Shown: positions 53,932 through 64,000 of the stretch, in pieces | How positions within the stretch are numbered: the stretch's first letter is position 1 | Layout of the letters: each line of letters begins with the position of its first letter | Source of the DNA: JBBIPA01 sp963775935 | GTDB taxonomy: Bacteria > Chloroflexota > Dehalococcoidia > GIF9 > UBA5629 | Length of the DNA stretch: 64,000 nucleotides | Assembly: GCA_963775935.1 (NCBI GenBank) | Contig: CAVZKR010000004.1 | Coordinates: 186,001 to 250,000 of the forward strand | Direction: 5' to 3' | Made by a program: the position numbers and the translations under genes | Notes under the pieces: generated by a model | Told to the model about the DNA's origin: nothing | Seen by the model: only the letters and a program-made list of their open reading frames with translations | Database searches by the model: none

Positions 53932-54315
53932 GTGGCAAATAGAATCAAGATAGAAACACGCACACTGGAGGTAATCGCTGAATTAAACGAAACCAGGACG
54001 GCTCACAGTATCTGGGACACGCTGCCCTTTAAAGGGTACGCTAATCTCTGGGGTGATGAAATCTATTTCTCAATGCCTATTCTGCTTATTCCACCTGAAT
54101 CTGGCAAGACACTGGTTAATGTCGGTGATTTAGGCTACTGGCCTCAGGGCAATGCCTTCTGCATTTTTTTTGGGCCCACCCCTATTAGTAAAGATGGTCA
54201 GATTAAGCCAGCAAGCGCAGTCAATGTATTTGGCAAAATTATCGGTGATGCCACCGTATTTAAACAAGTAACCTCGGGAACAACCATATTAATTGAGCAG
54301 GAGAACAGCAAATAA
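53932..54315 (+). CDS. cyclophilin-like fold protein (TM1367/DUF369 type)
   Basis: 127 residues. GTG start with GGAGG 8 bases upstream. Conserved family elements: WDTLPFKGYANLWGDEIYFS, GDLGYWPQGNAFCIFFGPTP and SAVNVFGKIIGD. A beta-barrel with a cyclophilin-like fold, but peptidyl-prolyl isomerase activity is not established. Stand-alone gene. Confidence 0.85.
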   Translation: MANRIKIETRTLEVIAELNETRTAHSIWDTLPFKGYANLWGDEIYFSMPILLIPPESGKTLVNVGDLGYWPQGNAFCIFFGPTPISKDGQIKPASAVNVFGKIIGDATVFKQVTSGTTILIEQENSK

Positions 54316-54529
54316 ATAAGAACAAGAAGATTCTGCAGTACTACCTCCAATTATGCTATAATACATCGGAAAATTGGTTCTATTCCCAGGCAAATCACAG
54401 TATAGTGTTCCTGATGAGTAGATAGAGCCTGCGCAACCTGACAAAAAAGTATGGAACCAAAAGACATAGGGAACATTCACTTCATGCACCTTTCCCCCTC
54501 ATTTTATCCTTCACTTTGGAGGGCCGATT

Positions 54530-55159
54530 ATGGTAAAGTTTAATCTCATACCCCGCGAAGCAAAATTCTTTGACCTCTTCGAGCAGATGGCCAAGACCAT
54601 GGTGATGGCAGCAAGAGAACTTAAAAAACTGGTCGGCACCTGGGAAGACGTCGAGACAAAGGTAGCCTTGATAACTGAAATTGAGCACGAGGGTGATACC
54701 ACCACCCACCAGATCATGTACCAGCTCAATCGCTCTTTTGTGACACCGTTTGACCGTGAAGACATTACCTTGCTGGCACATGCCCTGGATGATGTGATTG
54801 ACCTTATTCATGCCGCCGCTGATACCATGTTACTTTACAAGGTAAAAACTCCCGGACAGAGAGCCAAAGAGCTAGCTGACATCATAGTACAAATAACAGT
54901 TGTTGTAGAAAAGGCGATACCTCAACTAAGACAGCGTACCGATATTCAAGAAATGCTGAATTTTTGCGTCGAAATCAATCGCCTGGAAAACGTAGCCGAC
55001 AAAATATTTCGCTCCGCCTTGACCGAGCTGTTTGATAATACCACGGATATCGCCGAAGTAATCAAATGGCGCGAGATTTACCAGGAAATGGAGAGCGCTA
55101 CTGACAAATGCGAAGATGTAGCTAATGTCCTTGAAGGGGTAGCCCTCAAGCATGCATAA
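54530..55159 (+). CDS. PhoU-like DUF47 protein
   Basis: 209 residues, all-helical, with GGAGG before the ATG. The N-terminal LIPREAKFFDLFEQMAKTMV and the DREDITLLAHALDDVIDLIH core mark the DUF47 family, the usual partner of Pit transporters. The Pit gene follows in the same direction; this is expected to regulate phosphate uptake. Confidence 0.93.
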   Translation: MVKFNLIPREAKFFDLFEQMAKTMVMAARELKKLVGTWEDVETKVALITEIEHEGDTTTHQIMYQLNRSFVTPFDREDITLLAHALDDVIDLIHAAADTMLLYKVKTPGQRAKELADIIVQITVVVEKAIPQLRQRTDIQEMLNFCVEINRLENVADKIFRSALTELFDNTTDIAEVIKWREIYQEMESATDKCEDVANVLEGVALKHA

Positions 55160-55280
55160 GAGCATCGAAACCCTGAATGAGTTATTTACTTCGACTTGAC
55201 AATAAAACGGCCAGTATTGTTTTCCTCTTTCCACTTTATTTATTGTGGTATAACCGGGTGCCACCATTGAGGTTTATATA

Positions 55281-56279
55281 GTGGATTTAAACTTAGTATT
55301 TATCATCTTCATCATCGCCATAGCCCTTATTTTCGATTTCACCAACGGCATGCACGATGCCGCAAACTCAATCTCCACTGTTGTATCCACCAGAGTGTTG
55401 ACGCCAAGACAGGCTGTCCTCTGGGCAGCCTTTTTTAATTTCATAGCTTTTCTTATATTTGGCACCACGGTAGCTTCCACAATCGGCAAAGGAATGATTG
55501 ACATTACTACAGTAACGCCAACGGTAATTCTTGCCGGCCTCATCGGAGCTATCTGCTGGAACCTGATCACCTGGTATTTTGGACTGCCCAGTAGTTCTTC
55601 CCATGCTCTTATTGGCGGTTATGCGGGAGCATCGATAGCCAAGAGTGGGCTGGGAGTGATTATTGTAAGTGGTTGGTATAAAACACTGGTCTTTATTGTC
55701 GTGGCGCCAGCTATAGGATTAGCCTTAGGTTTCTTATTAAAGGTTATTACCACCTGGATAGTATATAAACAAACGCCGGCTGCTGTTGATAAGTGGTCGC
55801 GAATATTGCAGTTTTTTTCCGCAGCTTCTTTCAGTCTGGGGCATGGCGGCAATGATGCACAAAAAACCATGGGTATCATTAGCAGCCTCCTTGTTGCTGG
55901 AGGCATAATGCATGAATTCACAGTGCCCCTCTGGGTGGTGTTAAGCGCACACGGCGCTATTGCTCTGGGTACTTTAAGCGGTGGCTGGCGTATTGTAAAA
56001 ACAATGGGGCAGAAAATTACCAAGCTAAGACCAATTGATGGCTTCTGTGCTGAGACAGCTTCTGCTGCCAGCATTTTCTTATCTACTCATCTCGGCATTC
56101 CAGTAAGCACAACCCATGTTATCACTGGAGCCATCTCTGGCGTGGGTGCTGTGAACCGGCTTTCTGCCGTACGCTGGGGCGTTACTCTCCGCATTGTCTG
56201 GGCATGGATTTTTACCATACCTGCATCCGCTCTTATTGCTGGCCTCATTTATTTCTTCCTTCAATTGTTTATAAAGTAG
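55281..56279 (+). CDS. pit: inorganic phosphate transporter, Pit family
   Basis: 332 residues, about ten membrane helices. GTG start at 55281 with GAGGT upstream. Family motifs in both repeats: FDFTNGMHDAANSISTVV at the N-terminus and the second SLGHGGNDAQKTMGIIS, plus GLPSSSSHALIGGYAGA and GIPVSTTHVITGAISGVG. Takes up phosphate with H+ or Na+. Paired with the DUF47 gene. Confidence 0.95.
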   Translation: MDLNLVFIIFIIAIALIFDFTNGMHDAANSISTVVSTRVLTPRQAVLWAAFFNFIAFLIFGTTVASTIGKGMIDITTVTPTVILAGLIGAICWNLITWYFGLPSSSSHALIGGYAGASIAKSGLGVIIVSGWYKTLVFIVVAPAIGLALGFLLKVITTWIVYKQTPAAVDKWSRILQFFSAASFSLGHGGNDAQKTMGIISSLLVAGGIMHEFTVPLWVVLSAHGAIALGTLSGGWRIVKTMGQKITKLRPIDGFCAETASAASIFLSTHLGIPVSTTHVITGAISGVGAVNRLSAVRWGVTLRIVWAWIFTIPASALIAGLIYFFLQLFIK

Positions 56280-56310
56280 TTTTCCCACGTAAGGAAAAAG
56301 GAGGAAAACA

Positions 56311-57075
56311 ATGGACTTATCGAAAGTAGACTTTTCACTGGTAGGCAAAGTAGCCCTGGTCACCGGCGCCAGCCGCGGCATTGGAAAGGGGATAGCCCTG
56401 GGGCTTGCCCAGGCTGGTGCTGATGTCGCCGTAGCCAGTCGTAAACTTCCCGACCTGGAAAGAGTGGCTGAGGAGATAAAGATTCTGGGAATGAAATCTC
56501 TGGCTGTCTCCGCCCATATAGGCAGGATGGATGAAATAACCAATTTGGTCACCAAAGTAATAGAAGAATTTGGCAAGATTGACATCCTGGTAAACAATGC
56601 CGCCACCAATCCCACTATGGATGCGGCTATTGACATAGAGGAGCGCGCCTGGGACGCTGTGATGAATCTTAATCTCAAAGGGCTATTCTTCCTGAGCCAG
56701 GCAGTCGCCAGGACTATGAAGGAGCGGGGTGGAAGGATTATCAATATTGCTTCCGGAGACGGTATCAGCCCCACCACTATGCCCGTCTACGCTATCAGCA
56801 AAGCTGGCGTTATCATGGCAACCAAGGTGATGGCACGCGAATGGGCTTCTTATAATATCAGAGTCAATGCGGTAGCTCCAGGAATAATCAGAACAAAATT
56901 CAGCGAGGCGATCTATACCAATCCCGAAATCATGAAAAAGATAATAAATAATACCCCCATGGGGCGCATCGGCGAACCTGAAGAGATTATCGGCGCTATT
57001 ATCTACCTGGCTTCCGATGCCTCCAGCTATGTCACCGGAGAGGTTATCAGTATAGACGGCGGCATCACTATCTAG
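56311..57075 (+). CDS. short-chain dehydrogenase/reductase
   Basis: 254 residues, classical SDR: TGASRGIG cofactor loop (residues 18-25), NNAATN, catalytic Ser in NIASGDGIS (the usual SSxxG is SGDGIS), YxxxK in YAISK, and the C-terminal IDGGITI. AAAGGAGG lies before the ATG. Resembles FabG/glucose dehydrogenase-like enzymes; it is outside the fab operon and the substrate is not clear. Confidence 0.9.
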   Translation: MDLSKVDFSLVGKVALVTGASRGIGKGIALGLAQAGADVAVASRKLPDLERVAEEIKILGMKSLAVSAHIGRMDEITNLVTKVIEEFGKIDILVNNAATNPTMDAAIDIEERAWDAVMNLNLKGLFFLSQAVARTMKERGGRIINIASGDGISPTTMPVYAISKAGVIMATKVMAREWASYNIRVNAVAPGIIRTKFSEAIYTNPEIMKKIINNTPMGRIGEPEEIIGAIIYLASDASSYVTGEVISIDGGITI

Positions 57076-57108
57076 ATTACGCTTAAGGGTACCTCTGGCA
57101 TTTTTACC

Positions 57109-57498
57109 CTACCGCTGCTTTTTCCTCGCCTTACGGTTTTCTATCCTGCGTAAGGCAGCATCGCCAATGCCGAAATGATGAGCAATTTCATGGCGAATTA
57201 CCTCGCCAATCTCCGCCTCCAGTTCACTGTCATTACGGCATCTCGACTCGATCGATTTCTGGAATAGCGTTATCTTATCAGGCAGCACCAGAGTATAGCC
57301 TTGCCCCCGCATTATTTGCGGCACGCCTTCATATAAGCCTAAAAGCTGATCGCCCTGGCTCACTCTTAACTTTCTCAGTTGCCGTGCACTGGGCAAATCC
57401 TCCACCACCACGTCGACGTTTTCCAGCTTCTCCTGAAATTCCTGCGGCAGTTCTCTCACCGCCTTGACCACCATCTCTTCAAATCTCTGTCTTTCCAT
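57109..57498 (-). CDS. metallopeptidase-like zincin (DUF1025/Zincin_1)
   Basis: 129 residues from the ATG at 57498. The zinc motif RHEIAHHFGIGD (HExxH with the following His and Asp) is near residue 103. The family contains short predicted neutral zinc proteases of unknown substrate. Basic C-terminal tail (RKARKKQR). Convergent with the SDR gene. Confidence 0.88.
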   Translation of the reverse strand: MERQRFEEMVVKAVRELPQEFQEKLENVDVVVEDLPSARQLRKLRVSQGDQLLGLYEGVPQIMRGQGYTLVLPDKITLFQKSIESRCRNDSELEAEIGEVIRHEIAHHFGIGDAALRRIENRKARKKQR

Positions 57499-57566
57499 AT
57501 ACCCCTGATTATACACTATGAGGTTAACTGTGTTTTCCCTTTCCCCTGACATATTTTAATAATGCC

Positions 57567-57656
57567 GAAAAAGAGGTGCAGGAACCTTCCTGCCGAGGGT
57601 CTGGGGGTGTCCCCCAGATTTCTATTTCCCCCAAGACTGGGGGATCAAGGGGGTTG
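57567..57656 (-). repeat. ~90-bp GC-rich dispersed repeat, copy B
   Basis: Inverted copy of 37421-37510 with only a few substitutions in the loop between the first two hairpins. Located between the zincin and MFS genes. Confidence 0.9.
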
Positions 57657-57669
57657 AAAAGTATATTAT

Positions 57670-58953
57670 CTATCTTGCTTTGACTCGGAACACCAGCATG
57701 GCACTGATAATAAAAAGGACAATGCAAATTGCCAGCACAATCTGGTAGCCCGTTTTAGGCATAGCCAGATTATAGAATAAATCCATCACCGGGCCAGCAA
57801 AGGTAGCTATTAAAGAAGCGCCACCGGTAGCCAGATTAGTCAAGCCCAGGAACCGTGCCTCATCTCCCTTATCCACCAGATCAGTCGCCAGAGCCCAGTT
57901 AGCACTCATAAAGGCGCCATTAGCCAGGCCGATAAGACCCCCTCCAATCATGATATAGGTATGAGTCTGAAAGAAAAGCAGGATAAGAAATCCGATTACA
58001 CCGAGGCATCCGGCTGCTGCCACAATCGGCCGTCGTCCTACTCTATCGGCGATATATCCCATCGGCAAAACTGCAATCAGCAGACAAATGCCCAGCACCA
58101 CGGTGAGATCGGCTATGGTTGCCACTGGGTCTGCTACCTCAGCAACGTCTTTGAAGATATACAGGCCAAACGTTCTCAACACAAACAGGGGGATGAGGAA
58201 CAGGAGGCGTGATACCAGGAAATAAATGAAATCCCGCCTGGATTTGATGCTCATTTGAAATGTTCGATACAGGACAGGCAGCCAAAGAACCTTCTGCCCG
58301 GGCGTTCCTGGTCTTTCCTTGACGGTGAGCACGGTAGCCAGCATGGCGCCCAGCATCACCACTGCGATCACGCCCAGAGACAGGAACAGCTTGATGTCGC
58401 CGTCAGCAGCAAAGCGGTCGCTCATCATAAAGCCGATGAGCTGGATGCCGATAATAGCACCCAGCACCTCCACTATCGCCTTTACTCCCGAAGCCAGCCC
58501 GCGTTTGTTTTGAGGCACTAAATCCGGAATAAACCCATTCCAGGGACCGTTCGCAATGTTACTGGCAACCTGGAGCAAACAGTAGATAAGGAAAAGAGTC
58601 GCCAGGCTATTAGCCCAGCCCAGCGTCATCAATAACAACACTACCAGCAGAGCGCCTGCCAATATATAGGGACGACGTTTCCCCCAGGCAAATCGAGGAC
58701 GGTCGCTCATTGCCCCAGCTATAGGCTGCACAATAATTGCCAGCACAATGCCCGCCAGCGTGATAAGCCCGAGATAGGTATTCTTTTGAGATTCATTAAC
58801 AAAGTACAACACCATTATCGGCAGGATAATGGTGCTCATCGGATTCCACAGGACATTGATGGCAAATCCAAAAATATTGATGGTAATATAGTTTGCCAAT
58901 CGTAACTTCTCGGAGCCAGGATAGGAGCTGCTATTATTTGCCACCGTCTTCAT
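57670..58953 (-). CDS. MFS transporter of the glycoside-cation symporter/SLC45-like type
   Basis: About 427 residues from the ATG at 58953; the longer frame runs into a dispersed repeat (its LLRFARNDRE is repeat-encoded). Twelve helices. Features: AGAMSDRPRFAWGKRRPYIL in the loop 2-3 region, which is typical of sugar-cation symporters, PWNGFIPDLVP and DRVGRRPIVA. Substrate unknown, perhaps a sugar. Confidence 0.88.
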   Translation of the reverse strand: MKTVANNSSSYPGSEKLRLANYITINIFGFAINVLWNPMSTIILPIMVLYFVNESQKNTYLGLITLAGIVLAIIVQPIAGAMSDRPRFAWGKRRPYILAGALLVVLLLMTLGWANSLATLFLIYCLLQVASNIANGPWNGFIPDLVPQNKRGLASGVKAIVEVLGAIIGIQLIGFMMSDRFAADGDIKLFLSLGVIAVVMLGAMLATVLTVKERPGTPGQKVLWLPVLYRTFQMSIKSRRDFIYFLVSRLLFLIPLFVLRTFGLYIFKDVAEVADPVATIADLTVVLGICLLIAVLPMGYIADRVGRRPIVAAAGCLGVIGFLILLFFQTHTYIMIGGGLIGLANGAFMSANWALATDLVDKGDEARFLGLTNLATGGASLIATFAGPVMDLFYNLAMPKTGYQIVLAICIVLFIISAMLVFRVKAR

Positions 58954-59021
58954 CTCTCTGCTGAAGCATAGCAGAGCAAAGTCGAACAGACAACCCCCAC
59001 CTGTCATTGAGAGTTCTCTGT

Positions 59022-59052
59022 CATTGCGAGCGAAGCGAAGCAATCTCACAGC
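59022..59052 (+). repeat. REP-like palindromic repeat, single copy
   Basis: TCATTGCGAGCGAAGCGAAG then CAATCTCACAG, same family as the pair at 4673-4775. Followed by further small hairpins (GAAGGAG/CTCCTTC and CCCTCTCCCC/GGGGAGAGGG) before leuS. Confidence 0.85.
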
Positions 59053-59190
59053 TTCTCCTTATCGCTGGAATGTTATGAAGGAGCTTTACTCCTTCATAAA
59101 GAAAAGCCCTCCCTCTCCCCTGGAGAAGGGGAGAGGGATAAAGGGTGAGAGGTTGACTACAATGAACTAACCAGCTAAAATCTGCCCGTT

Positions 59191-61641
<2,451 letters not shown>

Positions 61642-61707
61642 ACTCCATATAAAATACCACTTAGTTGCTGAAACAATGCTATCTTTTGTAATAAGTTTCA
61701 TATTAAG

Positions 61708-62412
61708 ATGTCAATCATGATTAAACCTGGCGCAGTTATTTCATACATAGATATGTGCAAGGAAGAAGGAGTAAGCCTCCAAAGAGGAATGAATTTTCGT
61801 CTACGAGGTAAAACCAGCATTATCTTAATGAGTTTGCGCCGTGACGCACCTTACGCAGATAGAGTTGAGGAAAATGGTAGAGTATTAATATACGAAGGAC
61901 ACGATGCACCTAGACGGAGTAATAGCCCAGATCCCAAAACAATCGACCAACCAATTGCAAATCCGAACAGCACACCTACACAGAATGGTCTGTTCTATCA
62001 GGAGGTAATGCGGTATAAAAACACTAAGAGCCAACCCGAACTCATAAAAGTATACGAGAAGATCCATCACGGTATTTGGGTATATAACGGGTTGTTCAAA
62101 CTAGTTGATGCGTGGCAAGAAAAAGGCAAAACGAGAATAGTTTTTAAGTTTAAATTAGCGCTTTTAGATAATACAGATGTGTATCAGATTGAAGAACACG
62201 AAAAGTTAGAGCATAGCCGCCTTATTCCAGCATCCGTTAAATTAGAGGTCTGGGATCGCGACAGAGGCAAGTGTATTTTATGTGGAAGCAAAGACAACCT
62301 CCACTTTGACCACATAATCCCCTATTCTAAAGGAGGTTCTTCACTAGTTGCAGATAATATTCAATTACTATGTGCGAAACATAATTTGGCGAAAAGAAAT
62401 AAAATAGAGTAG
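61708..62412 (+). CDS. HNH endonuclease with SRA/YDG-like N-terminal domain
   Basis: 234 residues. N-terminal half has RGKTSIILMSLRRDAPYADR and GRVLIYEGHDAP, the pattern of SRA/YDG-like modules that read modified cytosine. C-terminal half is an HNH nuclease, KCILCGSKDNLHFDHIIPYS then NIQLLCAKHNLAKRNK. Domain order resembles modification-dependent restriction enzymes. It is AT-rich against the GC-rich leuS, a sign of transfer. No methylase partner next to it is evident. Confidence 0.75.
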   Translation: MSIMIKPGAVISYIDMCKEEGVSLQRGMNFRLRGKTSIILMSLRRDAPYADRVEENGRVLIYEGHDAPRRSNSPDPKTIDQPIANPNSTPTQNGLFYQEVMRYKNTKSQPELIKVYEKIHHGIWVYNGLFKLVDAWQEKGKTRIVFKFKLALLDNTDVYQIEEHEKLEHSRLIPASVKLEVWDRDRGKCILCGSKDNLHFDHIIPYSKGGSSLVADNIQLLCAKHNLAKRNKIE

Positions 62413-62444
62413 CAAAAGAAACAACATATTTTACTTATATTCTT

Positions 62445-63092
62445 ATGGCACTTAAAATCCTTCTTATAGTAGTCATTGTAATTGTGGCGTTCCCCGTCTT
62501 CTGGCTTACCGGGGCGAAAGTGGTCAGGAAGATGGCTCATTTTCCAGCGCCGCCGTTTATCGGGCGCTTCCTGGACAGCAACTACCGCAGAAGAATTCAG
62601 CCGCCAAACAAGATTATCCAGCGCAGCGGCATTAAAGAGGGGATGCAGGTGCTGGAAGTCGGCTGCGGCAGCGGAGCCTTTACCACCTTTGTCGCCAGGG
62701 TGGTAGGCGCACAGGGGAAAGTCTATGCTCTCGACATCGCTCCCAAAATGTTAAAACAACTGGAAAACAAGCTCGCCAGACCGGAAAACCAGGATATCAA
62801 AAACATTAAATTAGTACAGAGCAGCGCTTATAACCTGCCCTTCGAAGATAACTCGCTCGACCTGGTCTATATGATTACGGTGCTTCAGGAAATACCTGAC
62901 CGTAACCGGGCTTTGCAGCAGGCGAAGCGAGTATTGAAGCCAAACGGAATCCTTGCGATAACGGAGCTATTTCCCGACCCCGACTACCCCTGGAAATCGA
63001 CCACGGTGAAACTGGGGAAACAGGCGGGCTTTACACTGGACGAAGTAGCGGGAAACTTCTGGAACTATACTGCCCGATTCAAAAAGCCGTAG
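62445..63092 (+). CDS. membrane-anchored class I SAM methyltransferase
   Basis: 215 residues. An N-terminal membrane segment (residues 3-22) precedes a Rossmann methyltransferase with motif I LEVGCGSGAFTTFVA, the acidic YALDIAP loop and LPFEDNSLDLVYMITVLQEI. Similar to UbiE-type lipid or small-molecule methyltransferases. The membrane anchor suggests a lipid or quinone substrate, which is inference. Confidence 0.85.
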   Translation: MALKILLIVVIVIVAFPVFWLTGAKVVRKMAHFPAPPFIGRFLDSNYRRRIQPPNKIIQRSGIKEGMQVLEVGCGSGAFTTFVARVVGAQGKVYALDIAPKMLKQLENKLARPENQDIKNIKLVQSSAYNLPFEDNSLDLVYMITVLQEIPDRNRALQQAKRVLKPNGILAITELFPDPDYPWKSTTVKLGKQAGFTLDEVAGNFWNYTARFKKP

Positions 63093-63104
63093 AATAGTGC
63101 AGAC

Positions 63105-63776
63105 ATGGATACTATACGGGCAAACCTTGAAACCTTGCAGAAGCGTATTAATCAAGCCTGCGAGCGCAGCCACCGGTCACCCGGCGATATCAAGCTGGTG
63201 GCGATAACGAAGGGGATGCCCGCTGCTACCATCAAAGCTGCCTACGACTGCGGCATCAGGGACTTCGGCGAGAACCGTGTTCAGGAGGCACAGGAAAAAA
63301 TAGCAGAGCTCGCTGAACTCAGGTCACAATTCACCTGGCACATGGTGGGGCATATCCAGGGCAATAAAGGCAAGCTTGCTGCCAGGCTTTTTGATATAAT
63401 TCACAGCGTTGACTCGGTCAAACTGGCGCAGGTACTGAACAGGCAGGCACCAGAAAGGTTGCCGATACTCATCCAGGTCAATGTCTCCGAGGAGGTCACC
63501 AAAGAAGGATTTGCGGTGGAGCAGGTAGCCGGCGCTGTTGAAAGTATAAGTAAACTTTCTAATCTGGAAATAAGAGGGCTGATGACCATTGCCCCAATCG
63601 TTGACGACCCTGAAGATGTGCGCCCCGTGTTCCGTAAGCTGCGGCAGATGCGGGATAGCCTGGGGCTGGCGCATTTGTCCATGGGCATGACCGATGATTT
63701 TGAGGTAGCCATCGAAGAAGGTGCTACCATGATAAGAATAGGCAGAGCCATTTTCGGAAAGAGGAGGAGATTATGA
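63105..63776 (+). CDS. yggS: YggS/PLPBP pyridoxal phosphate homeostasis protein
   Basis: 223 residues, TIM-barrel PLP-binding protein that buffers PLP. The PLP lysine is in LVAITKGMP, and FGENRVQEAQEKI, WHMVGHIQGNK, IQVNVSEEVTKEGF and LSMGMTDDFEVAIEEGATMIRIG in parts follow the family. Overlaps proC (ATGA), a common pairing. Confidence 0.95.
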   Translation: MDTIRANLETLQKRINQACERSHRSPGDIKLVAITKGMPAATIKAAYDCGIRDFGENRVQEAQEKIAELAELRSQFTWHMVGHIQGNKGKLAARLFDIIHSVDSVKLAQVLNRQAPERLPILIQVNVSEEVTKEGFAVEQVAGAVESISKLSNLEIRGLMTIAPIVDDPEDVRPVFRKLRQMRDSLGLAHLSMGMTDDFEVAIEEGATMIRIGRAIFGKRRRL

Positions 63777-64000
63777 AAATAAGTTTTATCGGCGGCGGTG
63801 TCATGGGGGAAGCGTTGCTGAAAAGCATCATCGCCAAAGGTGTCGCTGCACCTAAGGATCTCACTGTCAGCGATGTCAGCCAGAAGAGGCGAGACATTAT
63901 CAAGAAAAACTACAAGGTAACAACCACCACCAGCAACCTGGAAGCAGCCAAAAAGGCAGAGGTTACCATCCTGGCAGTGAAACCGCAGGACGTGAATAAT
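63773..64000 (+). CDS. proC: pyrroline-5-carboxylate reductase, 3' end outside window
   Basis: The ATG at 63773 overlaps the yggS stop (ATGA), with GAGGAGGAG upstream. The 76 codons in the window start MKISFIGGGVMGEALLKSII, the NAD(P)-binding loop, and continue to ILAVKPQDV, which is diagnostic for ProC. The rest lies beyond the window. Last step of proline synthesis. Confidence 0.93.
   Translation, partial: MKISFIGGGVMGEALLKSIIAKGVAAPKDLTVSDVSQKRRDIIKKNYKVTTTTSNLEAAKKAEVTILAVKPQDVNN

Noticed and set aside
58954..59049. N-terminal extension of the MFS protein
   Set aside because: Encoded by a dispersed REP-like repeat; the start at 58953 matches family proteins.

Overview
The window looks like a chromosomal segment of an anaerobic, mesophilic, uncultured bacterium. 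My best guess is Chloroflexota, class Dehalococcoidia. This is inferred from gene content: tungsten-type aldehyde ferredoxin oxidoreductase with a MoaD-like partner, TRAP transport, oxalate/formate-type MFS carriers beside a UroD-family gene, GH57/GlgC glycogen genes, and a small lysine-rich GKRD protein. Two kinds of dispersed palindromic repeat also fit. No rRNA, tRNA or CRISPR array was found.

Layout. 1-5.4 kb: partial subtilase, transketolase, LOG-like protein, acylphosphatase, D-aminoacyl-tRNA deacylase. 5.4-10.4 kb: cyclic-nucleotide-binding protein, Fur-family regulator with a 7-1-7 operator, NadC, a RelE toxin with a frameshifted antitoxin, a DUF3820 protein, and frameshifted YgiQ. 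10.4-17 kb is accessory DNA: zinc-ribbon membrane protein, M48 protease, IS3 remnant, then a ~2.95-kb island between two ~127-bp direct repeats (TPR protein, repeated zinc-finger protein, unknown protein, uracil-DNA-glycosylase-like protein), and a VapBC pair. 17-25.8 kb: twice-frameshifted mfd, then a nine-gene minus-strand operon (yceD-rpmF-acpP-fabF-acpS-fabK-fabD-nusB and a second ACP). 25.9-31 kb: archaeal-type thymidylate synthase, metallo-hydrolase, TRAP transporter. 31-33.3 kb: a likely sphingoid-base pair, 3-ketosphinganine-reductase-like SDR plus serine-palmitoyltransferase-like enzyme. 33.3-42 kb: MoaD-like protein, AOR, two related MFS carriers, and between the carriers a complete 2,530-bp IS1595-type transposon with three passenger genes. 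It has terminal inverted repeats and an exact 8-bp target duplication, and sits inside an already deleted UroD-family gene. 42-51 kb: TrmH-family methylase, YchF, GlgC, GH57 enzyme, and a DUF58/DUF4129/MoxR operon. 51-59 kb: Cys-rich protein, efp-epmA, cyclophilin-like protein, Pit phosphate uptake, SDR, zincin, MFS. 59-64 kb: leuS, HNH nuclease, methyltransferase, yggS, partial proC.

Six clear single-base frameshifts in five genes, most beside short homopolymers, point to sequence error as much as to decay. The main candidates for new biology are the passenger-carrying IS1595 transposon, the sphingolipid-type gene pair, and the repeat-flanked island of unknown genes.
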